In this document: one piece after another, positions 1 to 6,269 of the stretch
Layout of the letters: each line of letters opens with the position of its first letter
Numbering within the stretch: position 1 is the stretch's first letter
Assembly: GCA_002716625.1 (NCBI GenBank)
Contig: PBAS01000054.1
Span: 16,754 to 80,753 of the forward strand
Origin: Phycisphaeraceae bacterium
GTDB taxonomy: Bacteria; Planctomycetota; Phycisphaerae; Phycisphaerales; Phycisphaeraceae
Direction of reading: 5' to 3'
DNA length: 64,000 bases
Notes under the pieces: model-generated
Told to the model about the DNA's origin: nothing
Databases searched by the model: none
The model's input: the letters and a program-made list of their open reading frames with translations, nothing else
Program-made: the position numbers and the translations under genes

Positions 1-203
1 TTGACAAACTCAAGGTGGCTACGCCCTACGATGCCAAGATCGACGCCGTCATGCTTGATGGTGAAGGCAATTTCATGTCGGCCACGTCAGGCACCTTCTT
101 GATCTTAGCACCCCAAGACGCTCATATGCCGGGTATTGAACCGCTCATCGGTAAAACCTGCGATGAAGTGGTTAAAGTCGTCATCAAGGTGGCTGTTAAC
201 TGA
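1..203 (+). CDS. YhcH/YjgK/YiaL family protein, C-terminal part (5' end outside window)
   Basis: An open frame enters from the left edge (first full codon at 3) and ends with TGA at 201-203. The visible 66 residues contain FLILAPQDAHMPG and end in a run of alternating hydrophobic and lysine residues (VVKVVIKVAVN). Both match the C-terminus of the YhcH/YjgK/YiaL (DUF386) cupin-like family, where a D-x-H-x-P segment is followed by a final K-V-V-V-K strand. Members have been linked to sialic-acid or other sugar metabolism and to biofilm regulation, but their biochemistry is poorly settled. An internal GTG at 15 is not a credible start because the fold needs the upstream strands. The family call rests on the C-terminus only. 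Confidence 0.6.
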   Translation, partial: DKLKVATPYDAKIDAVMLDGEGNFMSATSGTFLILAPQDAHMPGIEPLIGKTCDEVVKVVIKVAVN

Positions 204-269
204 TTCTTTACAAATGCTGCTCATATGGGAAGCATTATCAACACGTTTGCCCTGCCAATTACAGGTTGG

Positions 270-617
270 ATGATCATGACATCTCGATTCACCTCGAGCT
301 TGCTAATTGTCATGATCCTGATCTCATGTGCACCTTCAACCCATCAAGGTGGATTCAACTCACCTGACCCCGCAACCAAACTCCACGCCATTCATCAGGC
401 AGGCGAGACCCACGATACCACAGCAACCACGAGCCTCGTCGAGCAACTTGACAGCGATGATCCCGCAATTCGAATGATGTCCATCCAGGCGTTGGAACGT
501 ATCACCGGCACACGTTTGAACTATAATCCTTATGCTCCCGCAATAGATCGGCAAAAGGCTATTCACCACTGGGTTGCCTACGTACAGGAAAACACACCAA
601 TACCACCTAAACATTAA
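270..617 (+). CDS. small predicted lipoprotein with a HEAT-like repeat
   Basis: About 115 residues. I chose ATG 270 (ATG 276 is equally possible) because it places a basic residue and a hydrophobic stretch (SSLLIVMILISC) directly before a lipobox cysteine, giving a normal lipoprotein signal. The upstream ATG at 225 would add a 15-residue extension with no obvious role. After the cysteine and a polar linker, the segment TSLVEQLDSDDPAIRMMS, followed by IQALERITG, has the spacing of a single HEAT/PBS-type helical repeat. The C-terminus is polar. Expected location is lipid-anchored on the periplasmic side. The gene lies 66 bases after the YhcH-family gene and could be cotranscribed with it. No specific function can be assigned. 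Confidence 0.55.
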   Translation: MIMTSRFTSSLLIVMILISCAPSTHQGGFNSPDPATKLHAIHQAGETHDTTATTSLVEQLDSDDPAIRMMSIQALERITGTRLNYNPYAPAIDRQKAIHHWVAYVQENTPIPPKH

Positions 618-756
618 GCCCCAATACAAAATGTGGCAGGTCTCCGTACCCATTCAATCTGTTGACGAGAAGGATTGCCGCTTAATGTACCCTGATTCAT
701 CTCCCCGATTCGCCTGATGTTATTGCATTTTTGAAAACTACATTCTTTCCGCATTC

Positions 757-867
757 ATGATGTGCAAGAGATTAATATTCCGCTTTATCCATCTGATCAA
801 TACTGTTGCAGTCATTGCAGTTGCATTTCCACTGATTAATATTAATCCAACTGATTATCTCGTGTGA
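757..867 (+). CDS. possible small membrane protein, 36 residues
   Basis: Starts with tandem ATG codons at 757 and 760 and ends at TGA 865-867. The predicted product has a basic N-terminus (CKRLIFRF) followed by a hydrophobic helix (LINTVAVIAVAFPLI) and a short polar tail, as in single-pass small membrane proteins. There is no clear Shine-Dalgarno sequence, and the frame overlaps palindromic DNA, so it may be chance. It is recorded because it is too short for standard gene calling and the region has no other occupant. Confidence 0.2.
   Translation: MMCKRLIFRFIHLINTVAVIAVAFPLININPTDYLV
834..847. repeat. 14-base perfect palindrome, operator-like
   Basis: GATTAATATTAATC is a perfect palindrome. 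Its first ten bases recur at 770-779. Two spaced occurrences of an AT-rich palindrome upstream of a regulatory cluster could be a repressor site, but AT-rich palindromes also arise by chance. Confidence 0.3.
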
Positions 868-1088
868 ATCTGCCCTAAAACAGTGGGCTCCAGCATATCA
901 TCTCAATACGAAGTCGACCTGTCCTGCCATTGCATACCATGTGTCATTCGACAAGACCATGCCGGTCAACTGATGTCCGGCATTTACTGAATAACAATCC
1001 CTTCCAAGCGTTGAAATGCCGCATTGGCTAAAATAGAGATTGGGAACTACTTCCAAGGCCGACCTTCGCCACTGCGAGGATATAAGCG

Positions 1089-1535
1089 ATGGATGTGCAA
1101 CCTGACCTCGACATGCGTATTCTGAGCAAGCCGCACTGTATCTCCGCGGTAAAATCGGCCATTGAGGCGATGGCGCTGGCAATGGGCATGAAGGAAAATG
1201 ACGGTGCTGACACAGCTCTAGCAGTGCACGAGGCATTGGCTAATGTAATTAAACATGGATATGGCAATAAACCTGATCAGCCAATTCAAATCAGGGTGTC
1301 ATACCAGACCTATCAAGGGCGTAAGGCCATACAGGTAGTCATTGAGGATGAGTCAAATCAGATCAATCTAAATGAGATCAAGAGCAGGTCACTCGAAGAA
1401 GTTCGTCCCGGCGGTTTGGGGGTTCATATTATCCAGCGCATAATGGATCAGGTCGAATACAGTCACCGGGGAACGGGATCCGGTTTGCGCCTTACAATAT
1501 CCAAGTTCATAGATCCACATCCGCCTAGGGAATGA
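1089..1535 (+). CDS. RsbW/SpoIIAB-like serine kinase (anti-sigma factor type)
   Basis: 148 residues, the usual length for stand-alone HATPase_c_2 proteins. The ATP-binding Bergerat fold is visible in order. The N box is in ALAVHEALANVIKHGYG (about 41-57), with the metal-binding asparagine in E-A-L-A-N. The G1 box aspartate is in VVIEDES (about 81-87). A glycine-rich G2 box, RPGGLGVHII, lies near 107-117. Family members bind ATP, phosphorylate a STAS-domain antagonist, and usually sequester a sigma factor; some act only in partner-switching. The next gene, 25 bases downstream, encodes such a STAS protein, so the two are a likely partner-switch pair. ATG 1089 follows a GAGGA at 1076-1080. No sigma-factor gene is adjacent, so the target is unknown. 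Confidence 0.8.
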   Translation: MDVQPDLDMRILSKPHCISAVKSAIEAMALAMGMKENDGADTALAVHEALANVIKHGYGNKPDQPIQIRVSYQTYQGRKAIQVVIEDESNQINLNEIKSRSLEEVRPGGLGVHIIQRIMDQVEYSHRGTGSGLRLTISKFIDPHPPRE

Positions 1536-1560
1536 TCGCTCTTAAAGTGAAAGACAAACC

Positions 1561-1905
1561 ATGGCTGAAGCATGCGTCATCAGCAATTCACAAAAACTTG
1601 AGGACGGCCTGGCTGTTAGCATTGGTGGCGAGATCGACCTTATCCGCTCACCACAATTAAGGACCGAGCTGGCGGAAATACTAGACACCGGATTGGAACG
1701 ACTGGTGATCGACCTCACTGCAGTTCCTTTCATGGATAGCTCCGGTGTAGCCACACTTATTGAAGCACTCCAGACGCAACGACGAACCGATCGTAAACTT
1801 ATACTGTGTGGTCTTCAATCAAAGGTAAAAAGCATCTTTGAGATTTCTCGACTGGATATGGTTTTCACGATCACTGAAGATCTGAACACGGCCCTAGAAA
1901 TTTGA
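1561..1905 (+). CDS. STAS-domain protein (anti-sigma factor antagonist or MlaB-like)
   Basis: 114 residues forming one STAS domain. The motif FMDSSGVATL (about 57-66) contains the D-S-S-G segment whose serine is phosphorylated by RsbW/SpoIIAB-type kinases in RsbV/SpoIIAA proteins. The C-terminal IFEISRLDMVF is also typical. It lies 25 bases after the kinase gene and 64 bases before an MlaE-type permease. STAS proteins also serve as MlaB, the cytoplasmic subunit of Mla lipid transporters, so the intact DSSG serine and the neighbouring kinase suggest either a classical partner switch or a phosphorylation-controlled MlaB. Sequence alone does not decide between these. Confidence 0.8.
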   Translation: MAEACVISNSQKLEDGLAVSIGGEIDLIRSPQLRTELAEILDTGLERLVIDLTAVPFMDSSGVATLIEALQTQRRTDRKLILCGLQSKVKSIFEISRLDMVFTITEDLNTALEI

Positions 1906-1969
1906 TGACCCTCAGCCACCAGCAGGATATCCAAAATACAAACTGACATCGCATCAGAAGTGGTAGTTA

Positions 1970-2839
1970 TTGCACGTGACGACCAATCAAAATCCACAAA
2001 ACACACCCGATTCGCCCGCACCACAGAATATGGTTATCTCTTGGGTATTGAATGCGATGGGCGCCCCCGTCGTCGCCCTGTTGATCTATATCGGTGGCTT
2101 GGCCACGTTGATTGCGGAAACAACTGCATGGGTATGGCGTAGTGTCGCCCTGCGCCGTGTACGGCTAGGACGGCGAGGTTTATATACCCAGATCACCCGT
2201 GTAGGTATCCACTCCATGGCCGTAATTGCCTTGGTCAGTGGTTGTATTGGTGTAATCTTGGCATTACAGATGGCACCACCACTTGATACCTTTGGTGCCA
2301 CAGATAGTGTGGCGACCATTGTTGCGATCGCTGTCGTCCGAGAGTTGGGACCCTTGATCAGTGCAATCGTACTCACAGGTTTTGCGGGTGCTTCGATTGC
2401 TGCAGAATTGGGGACAATGGTTGTTGGCGAGGAAATTGAAGCACTTGAAGCCCACGCTTTAAACCCCATACGTTTTCTAGTGGTCCCCCGACTTATCGCA
2501 ACCACCATCAGCATGGTCATTCTCAGCATATTCGCCATAATCGTTGCTATCGGTGGCGGGCACATCATCGGCGTATTAATCCTGGATATCACCTCCGCAA
2601 CGTACTACAACCACACGGTCGCAGCCCTCGACCTGACTGATGTACTGACTAGTTTATGGAAAGCCGGCGTCTTTGGACTAATTCTTGGTGCAGTAGCATG
2701 CTACAACGGCCTCAAAGTTACTGGTGGAGCTGCAGGCGTTGGTCGGGCAACCACCTATACGGTGGTCCACTCGATTGTACTGATTGTGATCAGCGATCTG
2801 ATATTTGTGGCGCTTTTTTACCGATTAGGATGGACATAA
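1970..2839 (+). CDS. mlaE: MlaE-family lipid ABC transporter permease
   Basis: 289 residues from TTG 1970; GTG 1976 is an equally plausible start two codons later. Five to six hydrophobic segments are visible. The central signature reads ELGPLISAIVLTGFAGASIA, then AELGTMVVGEEIEALEA and later NPIRFLVVPR, the conserved core of MlaE/DUF140 permeases of the intermembrane phospholipid transport system. In Mla systems this subunit dimerises in the inner membrane with the ATPase MlaF, the substrate-binding MlaD and the STAS protein MlaB. No mlaF or mlaD gene follows: the next genes are on the opposite strand. The upstream STAS gene could supply the MlaB function; the ATPase must be encoded elsewhere. 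Confidence 0.85.
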   Translation: MHVTTNQNPQNTPDSPAPQNMVISWVLNAMGAPVVALLIYIGGLATLIAETTAWVWRSVALRRVRLGRRGLYTQITRVGIHSMAVIALVSGCIGVILALQMAPPLDTFGATDSVATIVAIAVVRELGPLISAIVLTGFAGASIAAELGTMVVGEEIEALEAHALNPIRFLVVPRLIATTISMVILSIFAIIVAIGGGHIIGVLILDITSATYYNHTVAALDLTDVLTSLWKAGVFGLILGAVACYNGLKVTGGAAGVGRATTYTVVHSIVLIVISDLIFVALFYRLGWT

Positions 2840-3022
2840 GTCCCACCAGTAAATTGCAACTGAGAATCGGAACAAGCATTTCAGACATCGCTTAGGAAGT
2901 GCTGCTCATCTTTGCACCGAGCATATGCCAATAACTTATACTCGAATGTAAAAAAACTGTCCCCCGGCATTAAGATCATTAGCCTATTACTTGGACTGTG
3001 ACGGCCATCGGTACCGTGTTAG

Positions 3023-3349
3023 CTATGCCTTCGTCACCTCGATAAATCTCAAAACACTGCGAAGATCTGCCATCACATCGTAGGTAGCCAAAATGGTTCC
3101 TGACTCCCCTACGACTCCCTTGAGCGGACGAAACTTTATCAAACGAACAGTCCATGTCCTACCACCGCGAATCTTGTCGCGATTATGCCTCTCACGAAGC
3201 TTATGCTGACGTTTGGTCTCCGCTTTTGCTGCCACGTCCTTGCTCAGCAGACGCACCAATGTCTTGGCGGCTGCAGCACTGGTTGGCGACTTGGTCACCT
3301 TCACATGAATTGGATTACCTAGCTTAATTTTTTCAAGCATAACATACAC
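3023..3349 (-). CDS. conserved-looking basic protein of unknown function
   Basis: 108 residues, not recognised. The N-terminus (KIKLGNPIHVKVTKSPTSAA) is followed by a helix ending in a highly basic stretch (KAETKRQHKLRERHNRD) and then RGGRTWTVRLIKFRPLKG, a run that looks like beta strands. No signal peptide or membrane segment is seen. The basic centre would suit nucleic-acid or ribosome binding, but this is speculation. Start is ATG 3349 or ATG 3340. It lies 72 bases downstream of the NAD(P)H-hydrate epimerase gene on the same strand and may be the last gene of that run. Confidence 0.5.
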   Translation of the reverse strand: MYVMLEKIKLGNPIHVKVTKSPTSAAAAKTLVRLLSKDVAAKAETKRQHKLRERHNRDKIRGGRTWTVRLIKFRPLKGVVGESGTILATYDVMADLRSVLRFIEVTKA

Positions 3350-3421
3350 CTATGACTCGCAAATCAGCTGTGGCGGAAAAGTCGGTTGCGGCGCAAAATT
3401 GTCGATATTTTTGCTGTGACG

Positions 3422-4183
3422 TCAAACATCGGGGTTTTCGGCCCTGACCTGGGCTATTAACTCCGGCGGCACACCAATATCTGCGATGATCACCCGCCCC
3501 AGATACTTCCGAGCATCCGGCTGGAGGAAACCACGTTTTTGAGCGACAAAAGTTACGGTGAGATCTGCCATAATCGTCGCGTTGGAGGGCTTTCCCGTAT
3601 CGCAATCCAACCCCGACGGGACATCCAGCGCAACAATAGAGGTCATTGCACTACGCTGTCGATTGCACGCTGAAATAACCTGAACCACATGTGAACGAAC
3701 CTTGCCGACAAATCCAGTTCCCAGCAGTGCATCCACCAGAACATGGTACTTGCCGTCCAAACTCAAGACATGGTTAAGCAAAGTGGCATTTGTGATTTCT
3801 GTTTGCTTGATGCCTATCTTTTGGCATATCAGGTGATTTGCTGCTGCATCCGGCGAAAATTTCTTCGGTTCAACTGCCAATAAGAGACAAACATCTGCAC
3901 CAGCATTGTACAGGTGACGGGCGACAACAAACCCATCGCCCCCGTTGTTACCGCCGCCACAAATCACAGCCACCCGGAAATTTTTTATGGCAGTCTTTTT
4001 CCTATCGCATAGAAAACCACAAATCGCATCAGTTGCATTTCGTCCAGCATTTTCCATCAGAACCAGGCTATGAACCCCCAAAGATTCAATTGCCACTTGA
4101 TCAATACGCCTCACCTGATGACGCGTTAAGGCCTGCGCACTGATATCACCATCCTGAGTCGATGCGATAGCAGTCAAATACAT
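3422..4183 (-). CDS. nnrE: NAD(P)H-hydrate epimerase (YjeF N-terminal domain)
   Basis: Catalyses epimerisation of R- to S-NAD(P)HX so that the damaged cofactor can be repaired by the dehydratase. Motifs include VLMENAGRNA near the start, the glycine-rich VICGGGNNGGDGFVVARHL, VDALLGTGFVG and VALDVPSGLDCDTG, all signatures of the YjeF_N Rossmann-like fold. The product is about 253 residues from ATG 4183, which fits a stand-alone epimerase. Upstream in-frame starts (to 4288) would add about 35 residues not expected in the family. The ADP/ATP-dependent dehydratase domain (NnrD), often fused or adjacent, is absent here. It sits in a minus-strand run behind the TPR-YggX gene. Confidence 0.88.
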   Translation of the reverse strand: MYLTAIASTQDGDISAQALTRHQVRRIDQVAIESLGVHSLVLMENAGRNATDAICGFLCDRKKTAIKNFRVAVICGGGNNGGDGFVVARHLYNAGADVCLLLAVEPKKFSPDAAANHLICQKIGIKQTEITNATLLNHVLSLDGKYHVLVDALLGTGFVGKVRSHVVQVISACNRQRSAMTSIVALDVPSGLDCDTGKPSNATIMADLTVTFVAQKRGFLQPDARKYLGRVIIADIGVPPELIAQVRAENPDV

Positions 4184-4351
4184 TGAGCCACTCAATTCAA
4201 TCTGGATACGTCTGAACGGACTAAAGAATTCCGAAATCTGAGATAGGCTGTGACGCAAACTTGGTCGAAGCATTAAACCACGAAGCAAGTGTAGTCATCG
4301 GCAGGCCCAATTCTTGCAATGACCGTAAACCAATCATTGGGGCAAGGGGAC

Positions 4352-5041
4352 CTACCCCTGTTCGGTTTTTTTTGTGTAGGTCTCTAGCTCCTGCTCATCT
4401 ATCCCCAACCACTCCATCATCTGTTGATCGTAAACCTTTTGATGCTCTATATCTGAAAAATCGAGGCGAAGCTCATTGATCACCTTCGTACCCATGCTGA
4501 TCCATTCAGTCCACGTCGGTTGACTGAAATGATCAAAAATAAACCGACCCAACGGTCCACGCATTGGTGGATCAGCCATACGTGGACCTGGACGGCCGGT
4601 ACGACGGTCGACAATCATATTAACATCGCCGAGTTCCTCTAATGGTTGACTCTTCCCTTCCGTCTGAGGTACCGGTTGCCCCATCTGTTCCAACAAGGTC
4701 CCCATAGCTTTCTGGGGCATGACATCACCACGCTGAGCGGCCGTTGTATAGCCCGTGGTGAGTACCGAAGCAGCCTCATCCTGGCGATTCAACTCCGCCA
4801 AAATCTGACCCAGCAGTTGGTAAGCGCGAGATAACCCTTGGTCAAGATCAATCGCCCGACGGAGAGCCTCAATGGCATCATCAGGCCGCCCAGCTTCCTT
4901 GTACGCAGTTCCCAGACTAAGCCAACCCATGGAGTTCTCCGGGTCGGCTTGGGTCATATTCTCCCACTGCGCGATGCGTTCGGTGGCTTCCATGAACACT
5001 AGCATATCCTGACCGACAGGTGATGAGCAAATACACGGCAT
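4352..5041 (-). CDS. TPR protein fused to a YggX-like Fe(2+)-trafficking domain
   Basis: 229 residues. Residues about 25-95 contain two to three tetratricopeptide repeats (GWLSLGTAYKEAGRPDDAIE followed by AYQLLGQILAELNRQDEAA). Residues about 140-220 resemble YggX, the small protein linked to protection of Fe-S clusters from oxidative damage: LGRFIFDHFSQPTWTEWISM, then INELRLDFSD and YDQQMMEWLG, aligning with the YggX pattern LG-x-x-I-y-x-x-x-S-x-x-x-W-x-x-W followed by iNE-x-x-l and E-x-x-x-f. The characteristic N-terminal cysteine of YggX is not evident. Starts at 5041, 5005 and 4993 are all possible; the repeats begin after all of them. The fusion suggests a partner-docking module added to the iron-handling domain. 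Confidence 0.72.
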   Translation of the reverse strand: MPCICSSPVGQDMLVFMEATERIAQWENMTQADPENSMGWLSLGTAYKEAGRPDDAIEALRRAIDLDQGLSRAYQLLGQILAELNRQDEAASVLTTGYTTAAQRGDVMPQKAMGTLLEQMGQPVPQTEGKSQPLEELGDVNMIVDRRTGRPGPRMADPPMRGPLGRFIFDHFSQPTWTEWISMGTKVINELRLDFSDIEHQKVYDQQMMEWLGIDEQELETYTKKTEQG

Positions 5042-5087
5042 ATGTGAATAAATAATTGCCCAATATCTAAAGCGTTACCACACCACC

Positions 5088-6155
5088 TCACTTGATACCA
5101 CTGGATTGATAGACCTGTGTATCTGGGTAGAAGGCCGCCCAAGCAAACCAGAACGTGTGTATAACCTGTGCTTGGGGTGGTATCTGAATGATCCGAATTG
5201 CTCCCCCATCGGCGGTTAATGCCAACTTGATGGCTTGGTCTTGTCCAATCTGGTCGGTCAGGACTTTTCCCTTGAGTTTGGCTAGCTCTGACAGCGGATA
5301 AGCACGTGTCAATTCTCCAAGTTTGACACCGATAATCGGTGTTTTATTCAGCATCCGCCGATCCAGTTGAAAATTCGCGAATTGGGGATAAACATTATCT
5401 GTTGCAAAGTAATCGGCATAAATACTTTGGCTGTAATCACGCTTCAACCCTGTATCGGAAATGACTGTCGCTCGCGGGTACTGCCGTCCAAAAACCTCAA
5501 GTGTCGAAATCTGCCAGCCATCTAGCAACTGGAGACGCTTGCCAGCGTTGGGACCGGTGATCGCCATGAATCCAACCTGAGACCATAGAGCATGGTCTGT
5601 ACGGTCATAAAGCAATACGTTTGAGTGATACAGCATGCCGCTAACCCCAAATTGGTACTCTTTACCATTGAGTCGCCGATCAACCACACTTGCCGAATCA
5701 CATAACGGACAATACACCACCGCAATGGGTCGACCCCCCAAAATATCATTAACAATTTCGTGTTGATCCAAGATATTGATTGGATAAGCTCGCGCCTCAC
5801 CGTTGACCACAACACCGATCACCCTGCTCTTGGGGTCAGCAAGCGGTGTTTTAGTCCAAAAGCTTAGACGTGGCTCGATCAGTGCCGGTATACCATCCTT
5901 GCGAACACCACCCCATAAAATATTTTCGATGGGTACCTTGATATTCCTGATATCAAACTGGCCTAAAAACCTATGACCTTTGTTGAAATACCCTTTAGAA
6001 AGCCCATTGGAAGGGCCGGCCCATGCATCATGAAGGCCAATGGCTCCGCCGCCATGACCACTTACGGAAACCAGCACCATGACCACTGTCGCCAATTTTT
6101 TTATCAGCACCCATTGCTGGGTAGGCAGACTTTGAGCCATAGATTCGTGGACCAT
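5088..6155 (-). CDS. exported DUF3179-domain protein
   Basis: 355 residues. An N-terminal hydrophobic segment (LATVVMVLVSVSG) followed by DAWAG looks like a signal peptide with a cleavable A-x-A site; ATG 6140 is an alternative start. The body has the DUF3179 hallmarks: IENILWGGVRKDGIPAL near the start, AYPINILDQHEIVND, VVYCPLCDSASV with a C-P-x-C pair, FGVSGMLYHSNVLLYDR, and a second AYPLSEL. The function of the family is not established; the CPLC motif suggests metal or redox chemistry in the cell envelope. It is first in a minus-strand run leading to the TPR-YggX and epimerase genes, with 46 bases to the next gene. Confidence 0.82.
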   Translation of the reverse strand: MVHESMAQSLPTQQWVLIKKLATVVMVLVSVSGHGGGAIGLHDAWAGPSNGLSKGYFNKGHRFLGQFDIRNIKVPIENILWGGVRKDGIPALIEPRLSFWTKTPLADPKSRVIGVVVNGEARAYPINILDQHEIVNDILGGRPIAVVYCPLCDSASVVDRRLNGKEYQFGVSGMLYHSNVLLYDRTDHALWSQVGFMAITGPNAGKRLQLLDGWQISTLEVFGRQYPRATVISDTGLKRDYSQSIYADYFATDNVYPQFANFQLDRRMLNKTPIIGVKLGELTRAYPLSELAKLKGKVLTDQIGQDQAIKLALTADGGAIRIIQIPPQAQVIHTFWFAWAAFYPDTQVYQSSGIK

Positions 6156-6269
6156 GGTTAATATTCATCTTGAGTCATTGCGTAATTATCTCGTTCTGGT
6201 CTGATACCATAACATTGCTGCAACCCGAAACACATCGGGACGATTGGGTGACCAGAATATCGCACCATC

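Larger units (their letters stand above)
618..1088 (+). other. 471-base gap with palindromes and one possible small ORF
   Basis: No convincing conventional gene. Open frames on the minus strand here are the shadow of the RsbW-like gene. The AT-rich centre holds a perfect 14-base palindrome at 834-847 and a partial copy of it at 770-779, and a possible 36-codon ORF at 757-867. The right part should carry the promoter of the RsbW/STAS/MlaE group, but I cannot pick a convincing -35/-10 pair. Confidence 0.5.

Noticed and set aside
898..1267. Two open frames on the minus strand opposite the RsbW-like gene
   Set aside because: Both overlap a clearly conserved kinase domain on the plus strand, have no start signal and show composition typical of antisense shadows.
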